Shown piece by piece: positions 17,886 through 25,869 of a stretch of 44,548 nt of DNA (positions within the stretch are counted from its first letter, which is position 1; each line of letters opens with the position of its first letter). The DNA comes from Pseudomonadales bacterium (lineage in GTDB: Bacteria > Pseudomonadota > Gammaproteobacteria > Pseudomonadales > JAHRWD01), in contig JARGPR010000015.1 in the NCBI GenBank assembly GCA_029210125.1, forward strand, positions 8,323-52,870. Direction: 5' to 3'. The translations under genes were made by a program, and so were the position numbers. The notes under the pieces are model-generated. The model was given only the letters and a program-made list of their open reading frames with translations. It was not told the origin of the DNA and searched no databases.

Positions 17886-18854
17886 TTAAGAGTTGCCTTG
17901 ATGTTTTTCCCAGGGGAACAAACGTTTTCCTAACGCGGCCAACAATAGATCAGTCGCAATCCCGATCACGCCGATCATAATGATCGCAGCAAAGACATTG
18001 TCGAAGTTTTTATAGCGTGCCTGCTGGGTAATAAACCAGGTGATGCCCGAACTGGTTCCGATTAATTCCGCAACGATCAAATAAGTCCAGGCCCAACCCA
18101 GCAGTATGCGTTGGTCACGATAAAGTTCCGGCAGAATCCCTGGCACTACCACTCGAAACAACAGATTGATTTTTTTTGCACCGAGTGTCAGTGCTGCCTC
18201 TAACAAGGCCACGTCGAGTTTTCGAGTGGTGTTGGAGACAATCAAAACCTGCTGAAAAAAGGTGCCGATAAAAATAATGGCAATTTTAGGGCCGTCATGA
18301 ATACCGAGAATAGCCACCGCCAGCGCTCCAAATGCAGGAGCCGGGAGATAGCGAAAAAATTCAATAAAAGGTTCGTTCAAACGGGACACTGCGGCGTAAG
18401 TACCGCAGAGAATACCGAGCGGTATACCAATCAACGATGAAAGAACAAAACCCCAGAAAATTACAGTGATGCTGTGCCACAAACTTTCATGCAGCCATTT
18501 TTCACTTTTACGTTTTGGCTCCGTTGTAAAAGCGCTATAGAACGCTGTCGCAACTTCGTGCGGGGCTGGCAGATACACAGGGTTGGCACGATCCCCTTTG
18601 GGGGCTGCTCGATTGTCTTCTGCCGCCAGCATCGCCTGATCAGAAAACAACTCGCGATCAACCAGCATGCCCTTTTTGAACCAAGTGACACCACCGGGTT
18701 CTGTCACTTCGATTTTAGGGTGCCAAATAAAAGGCACATAGCTGACAAAACACCAAACCAACAAAGGCAACAGAAATGATGCAATCGTCAGCAAAGCCGT
18801 TTGTTTTGGAGGCAGCGGTTTTCGTACCGCCAGCCACTGAGTTGTACTCGACAT
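17886..18854 (-). CDS. ABC transporter permease, NitT/TauT type
   Basis: This 322-residue inner-membrane permease has a first transmembrane helix at about 22-45. A long extracytoplasmic segment (about 46-125) follows, then a five-helix BPD_transp_1 domain. The coupling loop EAALTLGAKKINLLFRVVVP contains the EAA motif that contacts the ATPase. The long first loop is common in a subset of NitT/TauT permeases. The gene lies between the binding-protein and ATPase genes in the usual order. Confidence 0.92.
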   Translation of the reverse strand: MSSTTQWLAVRKPLPPKQTALLTIASFLLPLLVWCFVSYVPFIWHPKIEVTEPGGVTWFKKGMLVDRELFSDQAMLAAEDNRAAPKGDRANPVYLPAPHEVATAFYSAFTTEPKRKSEKWLHESLWHSITVIFWGFVLSSLIGIPLGILCGTYAAVSRLNEPFIEFFRYLPAPAFGALAVAILGIHDGPKIAIIFIGTFFQQVLIVSNTTRKLDVALLEAALTLGAKKINLLFRVVVPGILPELYRDQRILLGWAWTYLIVAELIGTSSGITWFITQQARYKNFDNVFAAIIMIGVIGIATDLLLAALGKRLFPWEKHQGNS

Positions 18855-18925
18855 AGTTTACCTATAAAACCACAAAACCGAACCACAAAACGCCGCCCCT
18901 TTATCACGTAAGGGGCGACAAAGTT

Positions 18926-19918
18926 TTACAACCCGAGTGTTAAAGATGGGTCGATGTAGTGATCGATCGTTTGTGGTTTGCCGTACACTTCGTACTTAAC
19001 GTTGAAGTTGTCAGAAGCTTTGGATGAACCATAGATAGAGTTAAAGCCATCGCCGTTTTGTAAAACCGACTTGGCTTCCGGCAAGGTGAGAATTTTAGTG
19101 CCAGCAAAAATGGGGGTGTAGGCTTTCGCATCAAGACCAACCCGCGCGGACATAATTGAAATCGCATCCGCTTTGGTTTTTTCATCGAGAATATAATCGA
19201 CGGTTTTGTACCAAACTTTCACGACTTTTTCCCAATCAGCACGGCGCGTAGCCAATGAGGCGGGGTTAACAGCCAGTGTGTCGTAGATCAAACCAGGGGC
19301 ATCTTTCGATGTACTTACCGCAGTAGAGCCGGGCACTTGCTCCAGGGCCTGCCCCGAACTTGGCTGCCAGGCTACAATCGCATCTACATCACCCGACGCC
19401 AAAACCTGAGGGGTTTCGTTAGTGGGTACATTGACCAACTCGACATCATGTTCGGAAAGGCCAGCGCTCTCCAGGGCATTAAGCAGCATTAAGTGACTGA
19501 CGAAACCCACTTCAACGCCGATCTTTTTACCCTTAAGTTGGGCAACCGAAGTGATACCGGGGCGTGCCACAACCATATCGTTACCGTTGCTGTAATCATT
19601 GACAATAATCATTACGCCCGGAGCACCCGTCGCGCCAGTTACCAGGGTGTCGCCGTTGGTCATGGTGACTGCATCGAGTTTACCGGCTGCAAAAGCATCC
19701 ATCGAAGCCACATAATCAAACCACTCAAACTCGACATCAACACCAGCTTGTTTGAACCAGCCTTTTTCAATGGCTACTTCCCACGCGACCCATCCGGGCC
19801 AATCACTGTATCCAATCTTGAGGGGTTCTGCGGCATGCACGGCGAAGCTTATTACAGAAGCTGCCAGAGTGGTGGCAACCGCCTTAACTACTTTATTGAG
19901 TGAAAAATATTTTTTCAT
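18926..19918 (-). CDS. ABC transporter substrate-binding protein, NitT/TauT type, first gene of the guanidine operon
   Basis: This is a periplasmic binding protein of about 330 residues. [20 protein letters not shown] starts a classical signal peptide ending in VHAAEP, and the mature chain begins [12 protein letters not shown], a typical SsuA/NrtA-like start. The ATG at 19918 is chosen because GGAGGAG lies at 19923-19929 and the signal peptide starts there; an ORF upstream to 19975 would run into the riboswitch. It should deliver the substrate to the downstream permease and ATPase. The guanidine-I aptamer in its leader indicates that guanidine controls its expression. Confidence 0.93.
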   Translation of the reverse strand: MKKYFSLNKVVKAVATTLAASVISFAVHAAEPLKIGYSDWPGWVAWEVAIEKGWFKQAGVDVEFEWFDYVASMDAFAAGKLDAVTMTNGDTLVTGATGAPGVMIIVNDYSNGNDMVVARPGITSVAQLKGKKIGVEVGFVSHLMLLNALESAGLSEHDVELVNVPTNETPQVLASGDVDAIVAWQPSSGQALEQVPGSTAVSTSKDAPGLIYDTLAVNPASLATRRADWEKVVKVWYKTVDYILDEKTKADAISIMSARVGLDAKAYTPIFAGTKILTLPEAKSVLQNGDGFNSIYGSSKASDNFNVKYEVYGKPQTIDHYIDPSLTLGL

Positions 19919-19974
19919 GAGACTCCTCCAAAGAGCTACACAGTGGTTTTTGGGCGCAAGAGATCCTGTAAACA

Positions 19975-20098
19975 AGGTCTCCCGGGCTTTTATCCCTCCG
20001 TGTAACCCCCCTTGCTTGTTAGATAAAGCTGAGGAGGTCGATAACTCTCGGACCAGTCACCGCTATAGGAAAGCGGCCGGAACCCTAGTCATCTATTG
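19975..20098 (-). promoter_or_regulatory. Guanidine-I riboswitch (ykkC-yxkD motif)
   Basis: On the minus strand the conserved blocks of the ykkC class I guanidine aptamer appear in order. CTAGGGTTCCGG is at 20088-20077, CTGGTCCGAGAG at 20056-20045, then ACACGGAGGGATAAAAGCCC followed by GGGAGA at 20003-19978. These are the most conserved bases of the class. The aptamer ends about 50 bases before the ribosome-binding site of the binding-protein gene. No strong U-tract terminator follows. A CTCCTC inside the aptamer (20038-20033) could pair with GAGGAG of the ribosome-binding site, so control may be translational; this last point is inference. Confidence 0.93.
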
Positions 20099-20337
20099 GG
20101 TTTGTATTGCATATCCCCTGTTAATGAAACTGAGGATCTCTGGCACTGACCTTTGTTTAGCAGATTCAGTGCCAACTAATATTTATGTTTTAATTCAAAT
20201 AGTTACAAAAATTTTTAGACGATCACGTTTCTCTAGCGCACCAATAAGCCGCACAGTGGCGCACCACAAGAAAGCAGCTTATCTGCTTATGAATACGAGC
20301 TATGCAAATACATACAGCCTTTTGACAAAGGCTACAG

Positions 20338-20574
20338 TGAATAGAACTCCCGGATGCTGATTACCAAGTGATGAATCGAGGTAGTGAGCCTGCCTTCAAT
20401 CCAATATGGATGGCATTATTCTTAAGCTGCGAAGAGGCTAAGCGCCTCCTAAATGAAATTGGTCAGGCGTCTGGAATAACGCATATATCGGATATGGCTC
20501 AGGCAGTAAACAACCTGGTCTAGTCAAGGCGAGCAGAGATAGTAAAAACCTATGCAAGACTAAAAATATATTAA
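20338..20574 (+). pseudogene. REP-associated tyrosine transposase (TnpREP, Y1_Tnp) remnant
   Basis: A reading frame starting IELPDADYQVMNRGS matches the N-terminus of TnpREP transposases, whose usual opening is close to IELPGALYHVMNRG. After that the sequence lacks the whole catalytic HUH and tyrosine region. It continues in frame to a C-terminal-like segment (AQAVNNLV), an amber stop at 20521-20523, then SRRAEIVKTYARLKIY and TAA. It is therefore an internally deleted copy. A small GGCGAA/TTCGCC hairpin at 20601-20616 follows and could be a REP-like element. Confidence 0.45.
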
Positions 20575-20582
20575 TTCATCAC
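20568..20582. repeat. 15-bp direct repeat, copy 1
   Basis: ATATTAATTCATCAC occurs here and again at 21358-21372, in both cases followed by a CCC(T/C)T-rich stretch. The two copies bracket the truncated Fic gene. Copy 1 overlaps the stop codon of the TnpREP relic; copy 2 adjoins the IS30 relic. Confidence 0.75.
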
Positions 20583-20646
20583 TTGATCCCTTAGTCCTTG
20601 GGCGAATAGCTTCGCCATCGGGTAATCCGTCCATCTCCACCCGATT

Positions 20647-21291
20647 GTGTGGGAGAAGGTTCGATTTCAGAATCGGGTATTATCGGGTAAGCCATTTGAT
20701 ACACCCACAGAAATGGAAGAGCTGGTCAAATGGGCATCCAAAGCAACGGAAGAGGAGGCGATGCACCCACTTTTGATCATCGCTGTATTTAATGTGGTAT
20801 TTCTTGCCATTCACCCATTTCAAGATGGAAATGGTCGGCTCTCTCGTATTCTCACAACCTTGATGCTGTTAAGAATGGGGTACGACTATGTGCCTTACGC
20901 TTCCCTTGAACATGTCATTGAAGATAACAAAGAACTGTATTACAAAGCACTTCGTCGAACACAAGCAACCTTGAAATCCGATAAGCCAGACTGGGAGCCG
21001 TGGCTTGGCTTTTTCTTAAGGTGCCTTAAAAAGCAAAAGAATAATCTTGGGTTAAAAATTCAGGAACATAAGCCACAAGATGACAGTGATTTGCCAATAC
21101 TGTCAGTACAAATTTTAGAGTTATTTAATGAGTATGAAAGGCTGACGATTAAAGAGATCGTTGCGTCGACCGGAGCCAACCAAAATACGTTGAAGTTGCG
21201 TTTAAGAGAATTGGTAAATGGCGGTTTTCTAAAACGACATGGGAAGGCGCTCGCGACTTGGTATAGCAGAAGTGATAGTTTTAAGCCCTAA
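20647..21291 (+). pseudogene. Fic family protein, N-terminally truncated
   Basis: The 214 residues cover only the C-terminal part of a Fic protein. The helix around PFDTPTEMEELVKW is followed by the AMP-transferase motif HPFQDGNGRLSR (residues 56-67) and a C-terminal winged-helix region (LTIKEIVASTGANQNTLKLR). The N-terminal domain, including any inhibitory helix, is missing, and the region upstream belongs to a transposase relic. The apparent GTG start at 20647 has no clear ribosome-binding site. The catalytic His is retained, so a short active product is not excluded, but a broken gene is more likely. Confidence 0.7.
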
Positions 21292-21357
21292 CTTGTGGTT
21301 TGAGTTTGGTAATAGGAGTTAAAGAGTGTGCGTTAAACCGGGGTAGGGTATTAAATA

Positions 21358-21372
21358 ATATTAATTCATCAC
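21358..21372. repeat. 15-bp direct repeat, copy 2
   Basis: This is the second exact copy of ATATTAATTCATCAC, 790 bases from the first. It lies at the point where the IS30-like transposase relic breaks off, so it may mark a recombination junction. Confidence 0.75.
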
Positions 21373-21384
21373 CTTACCCCTTTG

Positions 21385-21495
21385 GATACAGGGTGGAATG
21401 ATGGTGCTTTAATATACGTGCTATCGCACGTATCGAAAGGCCTTGCTGACATAGGGCTGATAACGTTACTCTTTCTTCAGTTGTATATAAGACAT
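21385..21495 (-). pseudogene. IS30 family transposase, N-terminal fragment
   Basis: On the minus strand an ATG (21495) behind a strong AAGGAGG opens MSYIQLKKE. After a one-base shift it continues VTLSALCQQGLSIRAIARIL and KHHHST. This matches the first helix-turn-helix of IS30-type transposases (usually MSYxQLTxEERYxIxxLxxxGxSIRxIA). The sequence stops after about 35 residues at the direct repeat; the DDE domain is absent. Confidence 0.7.
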
Positions 21496-21622
21496 TTGCT
21501 TATCCTCCTTCTTGCTGGAATGGGATAAGGCTTATTTGCAGCTCACTTTCTTAATTATTACAGGTGTCGCTGTTAGTTTATGAATTCGGCGGCAATGATT
21601 GCACCTATTTATGTAAATTATT

Positions 21623-22372
21623 ATGAGACTTTACGATAAGTTTAAAGAAGAGATGCCGACAAATGCTCAGCTGTGTGAGGATGCCGCTAAAGAGTACCTT
21701 GGGAGTCATAGCAGCGCCTACATCAAAAACAACTTCTCCAGTTTAATTGAAGAATTAAATCAGCAGGTATACAAAAAATATCTTGAAGCCCAATCTAAAA
21801 TGGGTCAGCAGGTCATTGAAGGCCGTATTGCCTCTGGGTTGGATAACCTTTATGAAGAGCTCGATAGCTTTTATATGTCGGTGTTCCAGTCCAGGAAGTC
21901 GAGGGCGGGAGGAGCTTTTGAGTTCGTTATTCAGGAGCTATTTTCTCGTCTTGGGTATCCATTTTCTACCCAGGTAAATATTGAAGGCGCCAAACCCGAT
22001 TTTGTATTACCCAGTGATGAATACTTTAGAGAGAATCCATTGGGAAGTATTATCTTTACTGCGAAGAGGACGTTGCGTGAAAGGTGGCGCCAAGTCGTTA
22101 CCGAAGCTAATAAAGGATATGGTTTTTTTCTGGCGACTATCGATAGTAAAGTAAGCATAAATCAAATTCAGCAGATGGCAATTCATAAAGTGCATATGGT
22201 CGTTCCAGAAGCCTTGCTTGTTGAAATTGACCATTATAATCATGCTAATAATGTCATTTCATTTGAGAACTTTTTCAAACACCATTTAGATCCTGCTATG
22301 ACTAGGTGGGGTATGAACGTTTCCGAGCCCCCACCGCCTGAGTACAAGGCTGATCAAAAAGACCTTTTCTGA
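21623..22372 (+). CDS. Type II restriction endonuclease, EcoRII C-terminal-like
   Basis: This 249-residue protein has the catalytic pattern of the EcoRII/PspGI/SsoII group. RAGGAFE (94-100) leads to GAKPDFVLP (122-130, catalytic D126), and FTAKRTLRERWRQV (145-158) carries the lysine (K148) and the RWRQV run typical of the family. It lacks the N-terminal effector domain of true EcoRII, so it resembles the single-domain enzymes such as PspGI. These enzymes cut CC-A/T-GG or CCNGG. The neighbouring Dcm-like methylase supports CCWGG or a related site, but specificity is inferred. The methylase follows 103 bases downstream on the same strand. Confidence 0.85.
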   Translation: MRLYDKFKEEMPTNAQLCEDAAKEYLGSHSSAYIKNNFSSLIEELNQQVYKKYLEAQSKMGQQVIEGRIASGLDNLYEELDSFYMSVFQSRKSRAGGAFEFVIQELFSRLGYPFSTQVNIEGAKPDFVLPSDEYFRENPLGSIIFTAKRTLRERWRQVVTEANKGYGFFLATIDSKVSINQIQQMAIHKVHMVVPEALLVEIDHYNHANNVISFENFFKHHLDPAMTRWGMNVSEPPPPEYKADQKDLF

Positions 22373-22411
22373 GCCCAATCTAGAACCCAAAGCAGTAAAA
22401 TAAAATAGTTG

Positions 22412-22458
22412 CAAAAGGGACAAAAAGGAGAAATAATTACCCCAAAATCTCCCTTTTG
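22412..22458. promoter_or_regulatory. Inverted repeat between restriction and methylase genes
   Basis: CAAAAGGGA (22412-22420) and its exact complement TCCCTTTTG (22450-22458) enclose 29 bases, just before the methylase start. The methylase has an N-terminal helix-turn-helix-like segment, as do self-regulating C5 methylases of this class. The repeat is a candidate site for such control, but the function is untested. Confidence 0.35.
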
Positions 22459-22475
22459 ATAAATGACTACAGATT

Positions 22476-23756
22476 ATGAATATGAAGGCCTCTTCTCGCG
22501 AATTACTGTCACTTTCTCTCGAGCGTTATTCGCAGGCGGATGTTGCCAGAAAGCTGAATGTGACGGCTAAAACTGTGCGTGGATGGGAGGTTCGTGAAGA
22601 TGGGCCTCCGGAATACAGGGTTTCTCAATTACAGCAATTACTGTTTAGTGTTGATCCCAGCACCCCTAAAAGCGCTGATTTTACTTTCATTGATTTGTTT
22701 GCAGGTATCGGTGGTATTCGCAAAGGTTTTGAAAAGCACGGTGGACGTTGTGTATTTACTAGTGAATGGGACAAATACGCAGTAAATACTTACTGTGAGA
22801 ACTTCACGGTCGATCACCCTATCGCTGGAGACATTACCAAGGTGGCAGTGGATGATATCCCCGATCACGATTTACTGTTAGCTGGTTTCCCGTGCCAACC
22901 ATTTTCTATTGCTGGCGTTTCCAAGAAGAACTCCTTGGGCCGGAAACATGGGTTTCAGGATAAAACCCAGGGCACTTTGTTTTTTGATGTGGCAAGAATT
23001 ATTCAGGCAAAAAGGCCGAAGGCCTTTCTTCTTGAAAATGTTAAGAATTTAATGAGTCATGACAAAGGCAAGACTTTTCAGGTGATTAAAGAAACTCTGG
23101 AGCAAGAACTTGGTTATAGAGTCTTTCCCAGGGTGGTCGATGGTAAGGGCTTTGTACCACAGCATCGTGAACGTATTTATCTTGTTGGCTATGTTGATGA
23201 CACAGACTTTTCATGGGATGCTTTTCGTCAGCAGGCGCCCGACAGAATGTGTATAGGCGATATTCTGCATCCCAATGACGGTAGCGAGGATGCTGAGCAT
23301 GAAAATTTTTCACGGTATATTACTGGACGAAAAGGCAAGGTGCTGGATAAGTACATTCTGAGTGACAAGCTTTGGAATTATTTGTATGAGTATGCAGCTA
23401 AACACAAAGCCAAGGGTAATGGTTTTGGTTATGGCATGGTGACTAAAAAGAGTGTTGCGCGTACTCTGTCGGCTAGATATTACAAGGATGGTTCGGAAAT
23501 ACTGGTATCTAGAGGGCCTGGTAATCCAAGAAGATTGACCCCGCGTGAATGTGCCCGTTTGATGGGATATGACAAGCCAGGAGAAGCTAGCTTTAAAATT
23601 CCGGTTTCTGATACTCAGTCATATAAGCAGTTTGGTAATTCTGTTGTTGTGCCGGTCATTGAGGAAATCGCGAGAATTATGAAACCGCATATTCTGAGCC
23701 TAAAGGATGAAGAAGATGTTCATGTACATCAGTATTCGATGAGTTTGAACGCGTAG
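22476..23756 (+). CDS. dcm: DNA (cytosine-5) methyltransferase, Dcm/EcoRII type
   Basis: This 426-residue C5-cytosine methylase has its motifs in order: I FIDLFAGIGGIRKGF (71-85), IV GFPCQPFS with catalytic C140, VI ENVKNL, VIII QHRERIYLVG and X QFGNSVVVPV. A target-recognition region lies between VIII and X. The first 40 residues form a helix-turn-helix-like segment (YSQADVARKLNVTAKTVRGW), as in Dcm and EcoRII methylases, which can regulate transcription. Together with the EcoRII-like nuclease upstream and Vsr downstream it forms a complete restriction, protection and mismatch-repair set. CCWGG is the likely site, by family. Confidence 0.93.
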   Translation: MNMKASSRELLSLSLERYSQADVARKLNVTAKTVRGWEVREDGPPEYRVSQLQQLLFSVDPSTPKSADFTFIDLFAGIGGIRKGFEKHGGRCVFTSEWDKYAVNTYCENFTVDHPIAGDITKVAVDDIPDHDLLLAGFPCQPFSIAGVSKKNSLGRKHGFQDKTQGTLFFDVARIIQAKRPKAFLLENVKNLMSHDKGKTFQVIKETLEQELGYRVFPRVVDGKGFVPQHRERIYLVGYVDDTDFSWDAFRQQAPDRMCIGDILHPNDGSEDAEHENFSRYITGRKGKVLDKYILSDKLWNYLYEYAAKHKAKGNGFGYGMVTKKSVARTLSARYYKDGSEILVSRGPGNPRRLTPRECARLMGYDKPGEASFKIPVSDTQSYKQFGNSVVVPVIEEIARIMKPHILSLKDEEDVHVHQYSMSLNA

Positions 23757-23759
23757 TCA

Positions 23760-24218
23760 TTGGTCGATGTTGTAGATAAAAAGACCCGTAGCCGGATGAT
23801 GTCCGGCATACGTTCCAGTAATACCAAACCAGAAATTCTAACTCGCAAAGCCCTGCATCGGCTTGGGTATCGTTTTCGCCTGGATAGCAGGGTAGGCAAA
23901 ATCAAGCCGGATGTTGTTCTGCGTCGCCACCGGGTGGCTGTTTTTATACACGGTTGTTACTGGCATCAGCATACTGGTTGTAAGCTGGCTTATTCTGATA
24001 GGCGTTATTCAGACAAGTGGAAAAAGAAGTTTTTGGATAATAAGCAACGCGACCAGCGTGTGTTAAGTCAGCTGAAAGAAGAAGGTTGGCGTGTTGCCGT
24101 TGTCTGGGAATGTACGACTCGAAGAAATAGTGAGTTTCAAGGCGCGATAAAAGGACTAGATGAATTTATTCAAACGGGTGTTAGCTGGTATTTTGAGACC
24201 TGTTACCGGGAAAGCTGA
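23760..24218 (+). CDS. vsr: Very short patch repair endonuclease Vsr
   Basis: This 152-residue protein nicks next to T:G mismatches created when 5-methylcytosine deaminates at methylase sites. Catalytic positions align with E. coli Vsr without gaps: D51 in KPDVVLRRH, and H64 and H69 in HGCYWH. Residue 63, Thr in E. coli, is Ile here. The Zn-binding Cys/His set (HGCYWHQHTGC) and VVWEC are present. The start is TTG at 23760, because VDVVDKKTRSRMM matches the family N-terminus and no ATG or GTG is available there. It begins 3 bases after the methylase stop, so the two are translationally coupled. Confidence 0.93.
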   Translation: MVDVVDKKTRSRMMSGIRSSNTKPEILTRKALHRLGYRFRLDSRVGKIKPDVVLRRHRVAVFIHGCYWHQHTGCKLAYSDRRYSDKWKKKFLDNKQRDQRVLSQLKEEGWRVAVVWECTTRRNSEFQGAIKGLDEFIQTGVSWYFETCYRES

Positions 24219-24308
24219 AGACTTTTTTAAAGCGGTATCTAACCCGTAGGTTGGGGTTCGTAAACTCACCCCCGACAATCCCTAAACACCATGCTAGAGC
24301 AACTAATG

Positions 24309-24332
24309 AGCCGAGGAGGCACCTTCTCGGCT
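24309..24332 (+). other. Stem-loop after vsr
   Basis: AGCCGAG (24309-24315) pairs perfectly with CTCGGCT (24326-24332), and the inner AGG/CCT bases extend the stem across a G-T pair. No T-tract follows, so it is a weak terminator candidate for the dcm-vsr transcript. Confidence 0.45.
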
Positions 24333-24339
24333 TAAACCA

Positions 24340-24462
24340 GTTTTAGACATAACAAATCCGTTATGTCTAAAACCTCCGCTAATTTGATATAGCGGTTGTT
24401 TTGAGTTGGTTTTTGACATAAGCTAAGTCTTATATTCAAAACTAAGCGGTAATTCGACATAA
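24340..24462 (+). promoter_or_regulatory. Iterated GACATAA palindromes upstream of the Fic gene
   Basis: A perfect 14-bp inverted repeat, GTTTTAGACATAAC / GTTATGTCTAAAAC, spans 24340-24373 with a 6-base centre. A second, imperfect copy of the same pattern (TTTTTGACATAAG / CTTATATTCAAAA) lies at about 24410-24443. A half-site CGACATAAG adjoins the GTG start at 24463. Three spaced copies directly before a gene suggest operators, possibly bound by the Fic protein's own C-terminal winged helix; this is inference. Confidence 0.6.
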
Positions 24463-25608
24463 GTGAACATTAACAACTATCAATCAGGTGCTTATAAACC
24501 TCAATATGAGTACCAAAGTTTTTCCCCCGAGCCGATTAACCACGACTGGACATTTGAAGACGGTGAAATACAGCAATTGTTAAGTGAGGCTGATAGGGCT
24601 TTGGGCGAGTTAAATGCCTTTTCTCAGCTAATACCTGATATCGACTTTTTCATTCGTATGCATATTGCCAAAGAGGCGACTCAATCAAGCCGCATTGAAG
24701 GTACTCGTACCAATATGGAAGAGGCTTTATTGAGCGAGCAGGATATCGACCCTGAGAAAAGAGATGATTGGGAAGAGGTGCAAAATTACATTTTGGCCAT
24801 TAATCAGGCCATAGAACAATTAAAAAGCCTGCCATTGTCCAATCGCTTGCTGAAAGAAACTCATAAAAAACTTATGCAGGGTGTGAGGGGTGAAACCAAG
24901 CAGCCAGGAGAATTTCGTGTCAGCCAAAATTGGATTGGTGTGAGTTTAAAAAATGCGATATTTATTCCACCACATCAAGATGAGGTGGTGGAGCTTATGA
25001 GTGATTTGGAGTTATTTTTTCATAATGAACAATTACATGTCCCGCATCTGATTAAAATTGCCATTGCTCATTATCAATTTGAAACCATACACCCATTTTT
25101 AGATGGTAATGGCCGTTTAGGTCGGTTGATGATTGCGTTGTATTTGGCTGATTTTGGACTACTACACAAACCAGCTCTGTATTTATCTGATTATTTTGAG
25201 CGAAATAAAACAGAGTATGTTGATCGCTTAATGGCAGTACGTGAGGCAAATAACATAAAGCAATGGTTGATATTTTTCTTACACGGAGTGATTGAAACGG
25301 CAGGCAGTTCAATACAGGTATTCAAAGATATTATTTTACTAAAAGAGAGGCTTGAGCGTGAGGTATTGCCGCATTTTAGTACCCGTAGGCAGGCAAATGC
25401 ACAAGCTTTGATACGTATGCTTTATCAGTCACCAGCATTGAATATTCAAATAGTCGCTAATCAATTAGATATCAAAACGAATACCGCTTCTGCCCTTGTT
25501 AATGATTTTGTTAAGAGGGGTGTTTTGGTTGAAATGACGGGGAAACAAAGAAATCGGATTTTTTTGTTTAGTGAATATATTTCTATTTTCAGAAGGCATG
25601 AGGCTTAA
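24463..25608 (+). CDS. Fic family protein with inhibitory helix and winged-helix domain
   Basis: This 381-residue protein resembles the SO_4266-type Fic proteins. An N-terminal helical domain carries the inhibitory motif SSRIEG (75-80, with E79), which places it in the class with an N-terminal autoinhibitory helix. The Fic core has HPFLDGNGRLGR (210-221), and a C-terminal winged helix (about 320-370, with QIVANQLDIKTNTASALV) probably binds DNA. Fic enzymes usually transfer AMP from ATP to a protein hydroxyl; the target is unknown. The GTG start at 24463 gives the usual family N-terminus. Iterated palindromes precede it. Confidence 0.9.
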   Translation: MNINNYQSGAYKPQYEYQSFSPEPINHDWTFEDGEIQQLLSEADRALGELNAFSQLIPDIDFFIRMHIAKEATQSSRIEGTRTNMEEALLSEQDIDPEKRDDWEEVQNYILAINQAIEQLKSLPLSNRLLKETHKKLMQGVRGETKQPGEFRVSQNWIGVSLKNAIFIPPHQDEVVELMSDLELFFHNEQLHVPHLIKIAIAHYQFETIHPFLDGNGRLGRLMIALYLADFGLLHKPALYLSDYFERNKTEYVDRLMAVREANNIKQWLIFFLHGVIETAGSSIQVFKDIILLKERLEREVLPHFSTRRQANAQALIRMLYQSPALNIQIVANQLDIKTNTASALVNDFVKRGVLVEMTGKQRNRIFLFSEYISIFRRHEA

Positions 25609-25869
25609 ATTGCGATCACAGAAGATCAACTAGAATAGCTCTGCCTCGAATGGTTTAAATTCATCGGCTACGATATCGCCCCCGGCGAGCCAGCCGCTGA
25701 ACGAATCGATTACCGCCAGACTCTACTGCACGACCGCGTACTGGCCCAATTGGAGATGATTAACCCTCACATCCCAGTATCGACTTTGGAGTAGGTGGCT
25801 TGGCAGCTCACCAGGAAAGGAATACCTGGTTCTGATCAAAAACAACAAAGCCCATCATCGCTTGGATCT
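25609..25869 (+). pseudogene. hsdR: Type I restriction subunit HsdR, N-terminal remnant
   Basis: One frame reads ITEDQLE, an amber stop (25636-25638), LCLEWFKFIGYDIAPGEP, then AAERIDYRQTLLHDRV and MINPHIPVSTLE with a second amber stop (25792-25794). After a one-base shift, [14 protein letters not shown] continues the homology. This is the N-terminus of HsdR, whose usual start is ITEDQLEQLALEWF with a later INPHIP. The rest of the subunit is gone. It directly follows the Fic gene and overlaps the end of the DUF2132 gene on the other strand. Confidence 0.8.

Noticed and set aside
20647..21291. Functional second Fic gene
   Set aside because: The N-terminal half is missing and the flanks are transposase relics; recorded as a truncated gene instead.
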